DNA of 64,000 bases from Clostridia bacterium (lineage in GTDB: Bacteria > Bacillota > Clostridia > CAKSNL01 > HGM11501). How positions within the stretch are numbered: the stretch's first letter is position 1; each line of letters begins with the position of its first letter. Below the pieces are notes generated by a model. That model was not told where the DNA came from and searched no databases. It saw only the letters and a program-made list of their open reading frames with translations. Shown one piece after another: positions 1-8,933 of this stretch. Made by a program: the position numbers and the translations under genes. The stretch spans positions 50,815 to 114,814 of the forward strand of contig JAFQQJ010000015.1 in the NCBI GenBank assembly GCA_017411325.1. The letters run 5' to 3'.

Positions 1-2
1 TG

Positions 3-2138
3 GGCGATGAAATTACGGTTTCTTCCGATACCGCCATTAAGGCAGAGTGGGAGAAAATCCCCGCAGAAACACCGGGAATCACATCGGAGCCTCAGGGCTT
101 TGAAGGTGCTGCTGCCTTGACATATGGCGAAATCGGCACAGATAAAAAGTTAAGCGTCGAGACCGATGCCGATACAGATGTATACGATGTAGCATATCAG
201 TGGTACAAAAACACCGAAAGCTCCAAAGATGGTGCTGCTTTAATCGGAACATCCGATGAGCTTTCGATAGAAAGCAATCTTTCTGCAGGAGATTATTACT
301 ACTACTGCGTCATTACCGTTACAAGAAAAGACAACGGTGAAGATACATCTGTCGAAACCGCATTGGTAAAGGTTACAGTTAATAAAGCTGATCCTTTGTA
401 TACTGTTCCCGAAGGGCTTGAAGCAATCTATGGCGATACTCTTTTAGATGTTACTTTGCCTGCCGGATGGAGCTGGAAATTGGAAGGCACGATGCCTGTA
501 GGTGAAACGGGAACAAACACCTTTGTTGCAGTATTCACGCCAGAAGACACAGAAAACTATAACACCATTGAAGCCGACGTTGATATAACCGTTGCAAGGC
601 AGAAGGTTACAATGCCTGTGGCAGATGCCACTACATTTACCTACAATGGACAGTTGCAAGTATATAAGATTACTGCAAACGATAACTATACCATTACAGA
701 CAACACGAGAACAGATGCAGGAAGTCAGACTGTTACGGTTTCGCTTAACTACCCCACAAATTACGAATGGACTGACGGCACTACGGATGATTTAACCTTC
801 AATTTTGAAATAAACAGAAAAGATATTTCTAATGCCGTAATCACTCTCGGCGAAGAGCTTACTTATACAGGAGAAGAGCAGGAGAGAGATTTTACCGTTG
901 CACCTCTTGAAGGACTTACCATTACGTACGATGTTTCCAGAAACAAGGGAATAAATGCAGGAGATTATACGCTTACCCTGACGGGTAACGGCAATTTTAC
1001 AGGAAGTGTTGAAAAGGCATGGGATATAAAAAAGGCGAATCATGCTATAAGTGATGAAGATATTCCTTCAGCGGAGCGTCTTGTAGCAGGAAAGCCGCTT
1101 TCTACATCTGCTCTTACACCTTCTGAACTTTATGATGAAGGTGAAAACCTTTTGGGTATATTCGTATGGGATGATGAGGATAGCACAATTGAAGAAAGCG
1201 GAACATATACAAAAACAGTAAGATTTATTCCTGAAGACAGCTTGAACTACAACGAGCAGACCTTTGAGGTAAGCATCAGAGTATTCCTTAATGTAGGTAG
1301 TGTCGGCGGAGACGAAACACGTTATTTCAATATTCAGTTTGAATCAAACGGCGGAAGCTATGTTAAGATTCAGAATGTTGAAGAAGGAGCAAGAGTTAAA
1401 GAACCTGCCGAGCCCACAAAGGAAGGCTTTATCTTTGACGGCTGGTATACCAACAAGAAGCTTACCGATGAATATAACTTCAAAAACAAAGTTGATGAAG
1501 GTTTTATCCTTTATGCAAAGTGGATAGAAGAAGACACAAATGATGATAAGGATGAGGATAAAGACGAGGATGAACACATTTGTCCTTCCGAGGCATTTAC
1601 TGATCTTGATACTGATGCCTGGTATCACCTTGACACCGACTTTGTTCTTTCGGAAGGTCTTATGAAGGGAATGAGCGAGGATAGCTTTGAACCTTCTCTT
1701 AACCTTACCAGAGCAATGCTTGTAACTATTCTTTACCGACTTGAAGGAGAGCCTGCTACTAACAGAAGCATACCTTTCAGTGATGTAGATATGGGTTCAT
1801 ACTATGCAAATGCGGTATCCTGGGCAAAGCAGAACGGTATTGTAATGGGTGTAACAGAAAACGAATTTGCTCCCGATGCAAATGTAACAAGAGAGCAGAT
1901 AGCAGCAATTATGTTCCGTTATGCTGTTATCAAGGGAATGAATGCTGTTACAATGGAAGAAAATCTTCATTTTGATGATGCGGAAGAAATTTCCGAGTAT
2001 GCAATTTCTGCACTTAACTGGGCAGTGGGAACAGGGTTCATAAAGGGCAGAAGCGAAAACATATTAGCACCTAAGGAAAACGCGACGAGAGCCGAAATCG
2101 CGGCAATCCTTCACAGATTTATAGAATCTGATAAATAA
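3..2138 (+). CDS. S-layer-homology surface protein, 5' partial
   Basis: The reading frame is open from the window edge, so the N-terminus and any signal peptide lie outside; the TTG at 117 is internal. The visible part is about 711 residues. It holds several MBG/Ig-like beta-rich repeats (YGDTLLDVTLP, FTYNGQLQVYK, LTYTGEEQERDF), then an InlB B-repeat/Flg_new module (roughly nt 1320–1530, ending in LYAKW), an acidic Asp/Glu/Lys linker, and three SLH domains (FTDLDTDAWY, FSDVDMGSYYANAV, FDDAEEISEYAI) at the C-terminus. SLH triplets anchor proteins to pyruvylated cell-wall polysaccharide, so this should be an exported cell-surface protein, perhaps adhesive. A strong terminator follows directly. 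Confidence 0.9.
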   Translation, partial: GDEITVSSDTAIKAEWEKIPAETPGITSEPQGFEGAAALTYGEIGTDKKLSVETDADTDVYDVAYQWYKNTESSKDGAALIGTSDELSIESNLSAGDYYYYCVITVTRKDNGEDTSVETALVKVTVNKADPLYTVPEGLEAIYGDTLLDVTLPAGWSWKLEGTMPVGETGTNTFVAVFTPEDTENYNTIEADVDITVARQKVTMPVADATTFTYNGQLQVYKITANDNYTITDNTRTDAGSQTVTVSLNYPTNYEWTDGTTDDLTFNFEINRKDISNAVITLGEELTYTGEEQERDFTVAPLEGLTITYDVSRNKGINAGDYTLTLTGNGNFTGSVEKAWDIKKANHAISDEDIPSAERLVAGKPLSTSALTPSELYDEGENLLGIFVWDDEDSTIEESGTYTKTVRFIPEDSLNYNEQTFEVSIRVFLNVGSVGGDETRYFNIQFESNGGSYVKIQNVEEGARVKEPAEPTKEGFIFDGWYTNKKLTDEYNFKNKVDEGFILYAKWIEEDTNDDKDEDKDEDEHICPSEAFTDLDTDAWYHLDTDFVLSEGLMKGMSEDSFEPSLNLTRAMLVTILYRLEGEPATNRSIPFSDVDMGSYYANAVSWAKQNGIVMGVTENEFAPDANVTREQIAAIMFRYAVIKGMNAVTMEENLHFDDAEEISEYAISALNWAVGTGFIKGRSENILAPKENATRAEIAAILHRFIESDK

Positions 2139-2142
2139 TTTT

Positions 2143-2171
2143 AAAGGAGCTGCAAATGCAGCTCCTTTTTC
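2143..2171 (+). terminator. Rho-independent terminator after SLH protein
   Basis: Perfect 11-bp stem (AAAGGAGCTGC / GCAGCTCCTTT) with a four-base loop, followed by a T run. Confidence 0.92.
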
Positions 2172-2200
2172 TTGACAAACAGCCCAAGTTGTGCCATAAT
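2172..2200 (+). promoter_or_regulatory. Sigma-A promoter of galT
   Basis: TTGACA at 2172–2177 and CATAAT at 2195–2200 with a 17-bp spacer. The -35 box starts right at the end of the preceding terminator. An AGCGGAGGA ribosome binding site follows at 2222–2230. Confidence 0.85.
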
Positions 2201-2235
2201 AAAAAAGTTAGAAATTTAACAAGCGGAGGACGGAA

Positions 2236-3729
2236 ATGATTAATAAAAGCATTAAAAAACTTGTAACATACGGAATTGAAAAAGGACTTATAGAAAAAGA
2301 AGATAAGATATATATTACCAATCAGATTATGGCACTTCTCAACCTTTCGGAATATGACGAGCCGAAAGAGGAGTTTTCGGATATTAATCTAGAGGAAACT
2401 CTCGGAGAAATTCTCACATTTGCGGTAGAAAACGGCATTATTGAAGACAGCATAGTATACCGTGATTTATTTGATACAAAAATTATGGGCGTGCTTACGG
2501 TGAGACCTTCCGATGTTATAAAGAAATTCAATGCATTGCGTGAAGAATCGGGAGAAAAGGCAACAGACTGGTTTTATAAATTCAGTCAGGATACCGATTA
2601 TATAAGATGTTACAGAATTAAAAAGGATGTAAAATGGGTAACAGGAAGCAAATACGGCGACATTGATATAACAATTAATCTTTCCAAGCCTGAGAAAGAT
2701 CCTAAAGCCATTGCCGCGGCAAAATTAAAGAAGCAGAGCGGATATCCCAAATGTCAGCTTTGCCGTGAAAGCGAAGGCTATGCGGGAAACGAAAATTTCC
2801 CTGCAAGGGAAAATCACAGAATTATACCGATTACGGTAAACGGAAAGCCCTGGTGCTTCCAGTATTCACCTTATGTTTACTATAATGAGCATTGCATAGT
2901 GTTCAATTCAGAACACACACCTATGCAGATAAATACCGATACCTTCAGAAAGCTTTTATCCTTCGTCGAGCAGTTTCCCCATTATTTCGTTGGCTCCAAT
3001 GCGGATTTGCCTATTGTGGGCGGCTCTATTCTTACACACGACCACTTCCAGGGCGGAAAATATGAATTTGCTATGGCGAAAGCGCCCATAGAAGAAAGAC
3101 TTGAATTCGCAGGCTTTTCAGATATAGAAGCAGGCATTGTTGCCTGGCCTATGGCAACTATAAGACTTCGCAGCAAAGATAAAGACAGAATATGTCTTCT
3201 TGCAGATAAAATCCTTGCTTCCTGGAGGAGCTACACCGATGAAGAAGCTTTTATATTCGCAGAAACAGACGGAGAACCTCATAATACTATAACACCCATA
3301 GCAAGAATGAAGGACGGTCTTTTTGAACTTGACCTTGTTCTTCGTAATAATATAACGACTGCGGAGCATCCTTTGGGATTATATCATCCCCATTCGGAAC
3401 TTCACAATATTAAGAAAGAAAATATTGGCCTTATCGAAGTTATGGGGCTTGCGGTTCTTCCTGCAAGACTCAAGGAAGAACTCAGCTTGGTAGGAGAATT
3501 CATCGTTTCGGGAAAGAACCTTGCAACCGATGAGCGTACCGCAAAGCACGAAAGCTGGGTTGACGGCTTCATTGGAAATTATAATAATGTTACAGCCGAA
3601 AATGTTGATTCAATCATTAAAGACGAAGTCGGAAAGGTATTTGTAAAAGTACTGGAGCATGCCGGAGTTTATAAATGCACAAAAGAGGGAAGAAAAGCTT
3701 TCCGCCGCTTAGCAGAATCGGTTAAATAA
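2236..3729 (+). CDS. galT: UDP-glucose–hexose-1-phosphate uridylyltransferase (type 2)
   Basis: Leloir-pathway enzyme that exchanges UMP between UDP-glucose and galactose-1-phosphate in the cytosol. At 497 residues it has the length and N-terminus (INKSIKKLVTYGIEKGLI) of the Firmicutes GalT family, which is distinct from the ~350-residue E. coli type. The THDHFQGG motif near residue 267 fits the nucleophilic-histidine region, and a second His cluster, LYHPHSEL, lies near 383. It has its own promoter, RBS and terminator, so it is monocistronic; no galK or galE is adjacent. Confidence 0.93.
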   Translation: MINKSIKKLVTYGIEKGLIEKEDKIYITNQIMALLNLSEYDEPKEEFSDINLEETLGEILTFAVENGIIEDSIVYRDLFDTKIMGVLTVRPSDVIKKFNALREESGEKATDWFYKFSQDTDYIRCYRIKKDVKWVTGSKYGDIDITINLSKPEKDPKAIAAAKLKKQSGYPKCQLCRESEGYAGNENFPARENHRIIPITVNGKPWCFQYSPYVYYNEHCIVFNSEHTPMQINTDTFRKLLSFVEQFPHYFVGSNADLPIVGGSILTHDHFQGGKYEFAMAKAPIEERLEFAGFSDIEAGIVAWPMATIRLRSKDKDRICLLADKILASWRSYTDEEAFIFAETDGEPHNTITPIARMKDGLFELDLVLRNNITTAEHPLGLYHPHSELHNIKKENIGLIEVMGLAVLPARLKEELSLVGEFIVSGKNLATDERTAKHESWVDGFIGNYNNVTAENVDSIIKDEVGKVFVKVLEHAGVYKCTKEGRKAFRRLAESVK

Positions 3730-3733
3730 AGTG

Positions 3734-3762
3734 AAAATGCACCGCAAAGCGGTGCATTTTTT
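3734..3762. terminator. Bidirectional terminator between galT and the PHP phosphatase
   Basis: Stem AAAATGCACCGC / GCGGTGCATTTT with an AAA loop and a T run on the plus strand; the A run on the left also gives a U-tract for the convergent gene. Confidence 0.9.
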
Positions 3763-4573
3763 ATAACTTGACGCCGACGGGCGTTCTTTTTTTATAGTAG
3801 TGATATTCCGTGAAACCGATGCTTTTCAGCTTTTCCTTTGTTTCGGTAAAAGCATTTCCGACATTTTTGGCAATATGAGCGTCGCTTCCTAAAGTTATGA
3901 GCCTTCCGCCCAGGGCAAAATATTGCTCAACAACTTTTAGCGGAGGCATATATTCGCCGTAGAAGGAGCCGATTCCTGATGTGTTTACTTCAAGCGCGAT
4001 GTTTCTTTCTATGATGACGGATAAAATTTCTTCTACCATATCGGCAAAATCGTTAACATTTATTCCTCCGTGGTATTTACCGTTGATATAGCGAAGCGGA
4101 CAGGTTAAATGGGCAAGAATGTCAATGTCAATATTTTTTGCGGTATGCAAAACCTCGGATAAGTATTTTCCAAAATAGCTTTTTAAGAATTCTTCCGTGA
4201 AATCGGAAAAGTCAATTTTTGAATAGAAATCATTTACTTCCCCCATAAATGTGCTGTGAACCGAACCTATTACAACATCAAGGTCGGGGAGGGCGAGGAT
4301 TCTTTTGGAGTATTCTTTATCGAGAAAGCCTTCCGCAAGCTCAACGCCTTTAAGTATAGTTATTTTATCACCGTATTTTATTCTTGCTTCGTCAACATCC
4401 TTATGACTCTGAAGTATTCTGTCATAAGCTTTTGTTTTCTCTGAGCTCGGTATATCAACATGGTCTGTTATACTTATTCCCGATATTCCTTTTTCTATCG
4501 CAGAAACGCAAAGCCCGTCAAGCCTTTGCGTGCAGTCGTCTGAATTATTTGTATGAGTATGCGAGTCGTACAT
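3761..4573 (-). CDS. Histidinol-phosphatase (PHP family, HisK/HisJ type)
   Basis: 270-residue PHP-superfamily phosphoesterase, the usual length for the HisK/HisJ histidinol-phosphatases that remove phosphate from histidinol phosphate. Metal ligands are visible: HTHTNNSDD at residues 5–13, DHVD near 37, the Glu of KGVELAEG, IGSVHS, and the C-terminal GSDAH. Start ATG at 4573 with RBS AAGGTGG. No other histidine-biosynthesis gene is adjacent, so substrate assignment rests on family resemblance only. It has its own promoter at 4603–4631 and is convergent with galT. Confidence 0.8.
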   Translation of the reverse strand: MYDSHTHTNNSDDCTQRLDGLCVSAIEKGISGISITDHVDIPSSEKTKAYDRILQSHKDVDEARIKYGDKITILKGVELAEGFLDKEYSKRILALPDLDVVIGSVHSTFMGEVNDFYSKIDFSDFTEEFLKSYFGKYLSEVLHTAKNIDIDILAHLTCPLRYINGKYHGGINVNDFADMVEEILSVIIERNIALEVNTSGIGSFYGEYMPPLKVVEQYFALGGRLITLGSDAHIAKNVGNAFTETKEKLKSIGFTEYHYYKKRTPVGVKL

Positions 4574-4602
4574 ATAAATGCCACCTTAATTTCGATAATC
4601 GC

Positions 4603-4631
4603 AGTATATCATAAATTTGGTGTGTTTTCAA
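4603..4631 (-). promoter_or_regulatory. Promoter of the PHP phosphatase gene
   Basis: On the minus strand, TTGAAA (4626–4631) and TATACT (4603–4608) with a 17-bp spacer. It occupies the interval where the 5' half of sigG would be expected. Confidence 0.8.
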
Positions 4632-4659
4632 GTCTTTTCACCTTCATACATTCATTCCG

Positions 4660-5145
4660 ATGATAATCGGAGAGATAAGAAGATATTTAAGGGACTATAA
4701 TACAATCCGCGTAAGCCGCTCTGTAAGGGATCTGGCATACAAAGTAATCGCAGTAAGAGAAAAGCTTTCCAACGAAAAGCAAACAGAGGTTACAAACGAG
4801 GAAATTGCAAAAGTTCTTGAAGTAGATAAAAAGGATGTTGATATGGCACTTGACGCCATTGCCGATCCTGTTTCCATATTTGATCCTGTTTATCATGACG
4901 GAGGGGATGCGGTATATCTGATGGATCAGATATCCGACGAGAAAAACACCGATGAAAACTGGACGGAATCCATAGCCCTTTCGGAAGCAATGAAAAGGCT
5001 TGGAGAAAGAGAAAAAAGGATATTAAAACTTCGTTTTTTTGAAGGAAAAACACAGATGGAAGTGGCGGAAGAAGTGGGGATAAGTCAGGCTCAGGTTTCG
5101 CGTCTTGAAAAGAGTGCCATTGATAATATGAGGCGAAATATCTGA
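4660..5145 (+). pseudogene. sigG: Truncated sporulation sigma factor sigma-G remnant
   Basis: The 161 residues match sigma-G regions 3 and 4 closely: MIIGEIRRYLRD, RVSRSVRDLAYK, YLMDQISDEKNTD, and the region 4 helix-turn-helix QMEVAEEVGISQAQVSRLEK. A complete sigma-G is about 260 residues; the missing ~97 are region 1/2, which bind core RNA polymerase and the -10 element. Just upstream the DNA is the promoter of a divergent gene, with stop codons in frame. No RBS precedes the ATG, which is the internal Met of the conserved VPMIIGE stretch. It could still be a translated fragment, but it cannot be a normal sigma factor. Identity as sigma-G rather than sigma-F is my judgement from motif match. 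Confidence 0.8.
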
Positions 5146-5191
5146 GGGTGAAAAATAATGGCATTTTTTCGTATTCTTCTCAAAATATTCT

Positions 5192-5220
5192 TTGACAAAT
5201 AAAGGTGTTTGTGGTATAAT
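5192..5220 (+). promoter_or_regulatory. Consensus sigma-A promoter of lysA
   Basis: TTGACA (5192–5197), 17-bp spacer ending in TGTGG, and TATAAT (5215–5220): perfect hexamers with an extended TGN -10. Confidence 0.92.
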
Positions 5221-5259
5221 TTAGTGGTGAGAATTTGTTCAATCGAGGAGTAGACAATT

Positions 5260-6549
5260 ATGTTTGGCGATTATGAAGTAAGAAACGGACATTTATATAT
5301 TTCGGGCGCTGATACAGTTGAGCTTGCAAAAAAATACGGCACTCCGCTTTATGTTATGAGCGAAGATGTTGTGAGAGCATCCTGTCGTGAACTTAAAGGC
5401 GCACTTGATAAATATTACGATTCCTGCGGTATGATAACCTATGCTTCAAAAGCTATGTGTGTTAAGGAAATGTGCCGTATAGTTGCTTGTGAAGGGCTGG
5501 GAATCGACTGCGTATCAGGCGGAGAACTTTACACAGCCAAAGAAGCCGGTGTACCTATGGAGAAGGTGCACTACCACGGAAACAACAAGACAGACGATGA
5601 AATCAGGTTCGGACTGGATATGAAAGTCGGAAAATTCATCGTCGATAGCTATGAGGAGCTTATAAAGGTAAATAAATTTGCCGGGGAAAAGGGTATTGTT
5701 CAAAAAATTCTTATCCGTGTAACCCCGGGTGTTGATGCACATACCCATGATTTTATAAAAACCGGACAGATTGATTCCAAATTCGGATTTGCTATTGAGA
5801 CCGGTGCGGCTGAAGAAATCAGCAAAAAAGCAGTGACACTTGAAAATGTTTTCTTAAGCGGTTTCCATTGCCATATCGGTTCTCAGATTTTTGAAAAAGA
5901 ACCCTTTGTCGAGACAGCGGAAATAATGCTTGACTTCATTAACGATATGGAGAATAAACTCGGCATGACCTTTACAAATCTTGTGCTCGGCGGCGGATTC
6001 GGAATCAAGTATACAGAGGATGATAAACCGCTTCCGTATGATGAAATATTAAAACCGGTTCTTTTGTATGTCAAAGAACGCAGAATAAAAGAGGGCAAGG
6101 ACTTAATCAGGCTTGGCTTTGAGCCGGGAAGAAGTATTGCCGGGCCTGCCGGAGTAACGCTTTATACTGTGGGAAGTGTTAAGGAAATTCCCGGCATCCG
6201 CACCTATGTTTCGGTTGACGGAGGTATGGGGGATAATCCGAGATATATACTTTATCAGGCAAAGTATGAATTCCTCATTGCAGGAAGAGCTGACCAACCA
6301 AAGGAAAAAATTGTTTCTGTTTGCGGAAAATGCTGTGAGTCGGGGGATATGCTTGGAGAAAATGTTCCTCTCGGAGAAGTCTCTGAAGGTGATATTCTGG
6401 CGGTAAAGGCAACCGGAGCATATAACTATTCGATGGCAAGTAACTATAACAGGATTCCCCGTCCGCCCGTTGTGTTTGTATCAAAGGGCGAGGACAGACT
6501 TTGCGTAAAGAGAGAGTCATACGAAGATTTAGTCAAACTTGATATATAA
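5260..6549 (+). CDS. lysA: Diaminopimelate decarboxylase
   Basis: PLP-dependent fold-III decarboxylase that converts meso-diaminopimelate to lysine, the last step of lysine synthesis. The 429-residue length is typical. YASKAM near residue 62 holds the PLP lysine; HCHIGSQIF near 202, the EPGRSIAGPAG phosphate-binding loop, CGKCCESGD near 353 with the catalytic Cys, and YNYSMASNYN near the end are all present. ATG start with CGAGGAG at 5243–5249. First gene of the lysA–scpA–scpB–DUF2953–ytfJ–dacF–rluB run. Confidence 0.97.
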   Translation: MFGDYEVRNGHLYISGADTVELAKKYGTPLYVMSEDVVRASCRELKGALDKYYDSCGMITYASKAMCVKEMCRIVACEGLGIDCVSGGELYTAKEAGVPMEKVHYHGNNKTDDEIRFGLDMKVGKFIVDSYEELIKVNKFAGEKGIVQKILIRVTPGVDAHTHDFIKTGQIDSKFGFAIETGAAEEISKKAVTLENVFLSGFHCHIGSQIFEKEPFVETAEIMLDFINDMENKLGMTFTNLVLGGGFGIKYTEDDKPLPYDEILKPVLLYVKERRIKEGKDLIRLGFEPGRSIAGPAGVTLYTVGSVKEIPGIRTYVSVDGGMGDNPRYILYQAKYEFLIAGRADQPKEKIVSVCGKCCESGDMLGENVPLGEVSEGDILAVKATGAYNYSMASNYNRIPRPPVVFVSKGEDRLCVKRESYEDLVKLDI

Positions 6550-6569
6550 GGCGCAAGCCTTTTTAGGAG

Positions 6570-7292
6570 GTGTCAAAAACGGAAGAGGTAATTTTTAAAA
6601 CCGAGGAATTTGAAGGTCCTCTTGATCTGCTTTTGCACCTTATCAGCAAGAACAAACTGAGTATTGTTGATGTTTCGCTTGCGAAAATAACCGATCAGTA
6701 TTTTTCATATATCGAACAGTGGAAAGAAGAAAATATTGAATTTTCAAGTGAATTTCTTGTAGTTGCATCGGAGCTTTTGTATATTAAATCAAAGTTCCTG
6801 CTTCCGCGTCACGAAGAGGAAGAAGGAAACCCCGAAGACGAGGAGCAGAGTCTTCTTGCAAGACTTAAGGAATATAAGTTATTCAAGCATACAGCGTCTA
6901 AGATAGGCGACAGACAGTTTGAATCAAAATATCTATTCTTCCGTCTGGCAGAGCCTCTGAAGTTCAAAGCAAAGCCAATGAAAGAAATGCCGAAGGATAA
7001 GCTTTTGATGTCGCTTTACGGCTTAGCTGAGAGAAAGGCATCGTTAAGACCGCCGGGAAAAGAAGTTTTGAAAGATGCGATTGTTAAGAAGCCTGTAAGC
7101 ATTTTTTCAAAGGTAAAGGATATTTTAAGAAACATCAAAAGAAAAACAAAGCTTAAATACAAGGAACTTTTCAAAGGAACGAGGAGCGATAAGGTAGCTT
7201 CCTTCCTTGCTCTTTTGGAGCTTATTAAGTTGAGCCGTGTGAAATTTGACGGTGAAGGTGATGACATTACCATCACACATGTAAAGAGGTGA
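6570..7292 (+). CDS. scpA: Segregation and condensation protein A
   Basis: Kleisin subunit of the bacterial SMC–ScpA–ScpB condensin. The N-terminal FEGPLDLLLHLI helix that binds SMC is intact and the C-terminus carries the winged-helix end (FLALLELIKLSRVKF). The start is odd: the only canonical in-frame start, GTG at 6570, overlaps the Shine–Dalgarno AGGAGGTG (6565–6572). An ACG codon at 6579 sits six bases after that sequence and may be the true initiator. The stop overlaps the 5' end of scpB. Confidence 0.93.
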   Translation: MSKTEEVIFKTEEFEGPLDLLLHLISKNKLSIVDVSLAKITDQYFSYIEQWKEENIEFSSEFLVVASELLYIKSKFLLPRHEEEEGNPEDEEQSLLARLKEYKLFKHTASKIGDRQFESKYLFFRLAEPLKFKAKPMKEMPKDKLLMSLYGLAERKASLRPPGKEVLKDAIVKKPVSIFSKVKDILRNIKRKTKLKYKELFKGTRSDKVASFLALLELIKLSRVKFDGEGDDITITHVKR

Positions 7293-7297
7293 AGGCA

Positions 7298-7876
7298 ATG
7301 AACGAAAAAGAAAGGCTTGCAGCTTTTGAGGCAATACTTTTTGCATCAGGGGAAAGCGTTCCCAAAGATGCAATAGCAGAGTCTCTTGAGATAACTGAAG
7401 AAGAAGTTGAAGAGCTTTATGTAAAGCTTTCAGAAAAATATAAAGACAGTGGAATAGCGGTAATAAAACTTGATACTGACTATCAGCTTACAACAAAAAA
7501 AGAATATTATGAATATGTCAGAAGAGTGACAGAACCCAAGCGAAACACTCCTCTTTCAAATGCGGCATTGGAAGCACTGTCAATAATCGCATACAAACAG
7601 CCTGTTACACGAAGTCAGGTTGACTATATAAGAGGTGTTGACAGTTCAAGTTCGATGAGCAGACTCATAAACTGCGGACTTATCGAAGCCATCGGAGTAT
7701 CGGACGCTCCCGGCAGGCCTTCTTTATATGCCACCACAAAAGAATTTTTGCGAGTATTCGGACTTGAAAGCCTTGAAGATCTTCCTGACATCGGAATGCT
7801 TGAACGGGAAATTGAGCTTGAAGAAAGCGATCAGCTTGCAATTGATACCGATGAAACGGAAGAAGCAGAAGAATAA
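7298..7876 (+). CDS. scpB: Segregation and condensation protein B
   Basis: Winged-helix dimer that works with ScpA in condensin. The hallmark ALSIIAYKQPVTRSQVDYIRG lies mid-protein, with an acidic C-terminal tail. I chose ATG 7298 (192 residues) over the upstream GTG 7289 because AGAGGTG at 7285–7291 then sits at proper spacing. Translationally coupled to scpA. Confidence 0.95.
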   Translation: MNEKERLAAFEAILFASGESVPKDAIAESLEITEEEVEELYVKLSEKYKDSGIAVIKLDTDYQLTTKKEYYEYVRRVTEPKRNTPLSNAALEALSIIAYKQPVTRSQVDYIRGVDSSSSMSRLINCGLIEAIGVSDAPGRPSLYATTKEFLRVFGLESLEDLPDIGMLEREIELEESDQLAIDTDETEEAEE

Positions 7877-7927
7877 TATAAAGGTTGTGTTAGTCTGATT
7901 ATCGGAATAATAGCAGCAATTATACTT

Positions 7928-8455
7928 TTGGCCTGTATAGTTGTATTGTATATACCCATTAGGCTATACATTCGGTATAAAGAAAAGAAGCTTGATTTTT
8001 CAATTCATTACGGAAAAATCAAAATCAGGATTCCTTTGGGTTCAAATAAAAAGGCAAAAAGCAAGGCGGGAGAGAAGAAGGAGAAAAAAGAAAAAGAGGA
8101 CGATTTCGGAAATTTCCGGAAATTTATCGCTCTGATTCAGGCTTTTTACGATACTTCTCCCAAAATACGGAAAATAATTATTGTCGAAAGGCTTAAGGCG
8201 GATTCTGTTTACGGAACGACCGATGCTGCTTTTACAGGAATGGCAGTAGGATTCGCTTATGCGGAAATTTATAAACTAATCGGATTTATAAGTACGATAT
8301 TTACGGTTAAGCAGCCTGAGATAACAATAAAACCTGTATTCGGCGAAGAGTCGGTTTTCGAAATTGAAGGCGAAGGCATAATAAAAACTAAAGCGGCACA
8401 TATTATTTCTACAGCAATTAAATTTTATTTTAATTATAAAAAAGCTTTAAGATGA
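7928..8455 (+). CDS. DUF2953 family membrane protein
   Basis: N-terminal hydrophobic segment (ending VVLYIPIRLYI), a basic/acidic linker rich in K and E, then a ~90-residue soluble domain with repeated beta segments and the tail KAAHIISTAIKFYFNYKKALR typical of DUF2953, which commonly sits between scpB and ytfJ in clostridia. Function unknown. The start is uncertain: TTG 7928 lies inside the membrane helix, whose hydrophobic stretch continues upstream in frame (LIIGIIAAIILL) to a CTG at 7895 about ten bases after AAAGG. A non-canonical start is therefore possible. Confidence 0.75.
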   Translation: MACIVVLYIPIRLYIRYKEKKLDFSIHYGKIKIRIPLGSNKKAKSKAGEKKEKKEKEDDFGNFRKFIALIQAFYDTSPKIRKIIIVERLKADSVYGTTDAAFTGMAVGFAYAEIYKLIGFISTIFTVKQPEITIKPVFGEESVFEIEGEGIIKTKAAHIISTAIKFYFNYKKALR

Positions 8456-8469
8456 AAGGATTGATTTTT

Positions 8470-8877
8470 ATGACACATCCAATTCAAGGATTAATGGAAG
8501 CTTCCATGAAAAACATCAAAGAGATGATAGACGTAAATACAATTATCGGTGAGCCTGTACAGACTCCGGACGGAACAACAATTATCCCTGTATCCAAGGT
8601 GGCTTTCGGCTTCGGAGCAGGTGGTTCCGACATTCCGGTTAAGGGTGGAAACGGCACTGCGGAAACTCCTTTCGGCGGCGGCAGCGGTGCAGGTGTCTCC
8701 ATTAAACCCGTAGGATTTCTTGTTGTAGGAGCAGATCAGATCAAGCTGCTTCCCATTGATTCCGCAGGTTCAACTCCTGTGGACAAGCTCTTTGAATTCA
8801 TTCCCCAGATGGTTGATAAGGTAAACCATATCATCAAGGAAAAGAAGGAAAAGAAAGAAAGCACAACCGAACTTTAA
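8470..8877 (+). CDS. ytfJ: GerW/YtfJ family sporulation protein
   Basis: Small (135-residue) Gly-rich protein with the family signatures VNTIIGEPVQTPDGTTIIP, SKVAFGFGAGGSD and PVGFLVVGADQIKLLP. In spore formers YtfJ/GerW is a spore protein made under forespore control and needed for normal germination. I chose ATG 8470 because GAAAGGA ends nine bases before it. Its survival next to a broken sigG is notable; the family also occurs in some non-sporulating Clostridia. Confidence 0.9.
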   Translation: MTHPIQGLMEASMKNIKEMIDVNTIIGEPVQTPDGTTIIPVSKVAFGFGAGGSDIPVKGGNGTAETPFGGGSGAGVSIKPVGFLVVGADQIKLLPIDSAGSTPVDKLFEFIPQMVDKVNHIIKEKKEKKESTTEL

Positions 8878-8933
8878 TTTATTGTAAATAAACATTTCCT
8901 CCACTCATATAATGCTTTAGGTGGGTGATTTGT

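Noticed and set aside
117..119. TTG as the start of the SLH protein
   Set aside because: The frame stays open to the window edge with sensible surface-protein sequence, and no RBS precedes the TTG.
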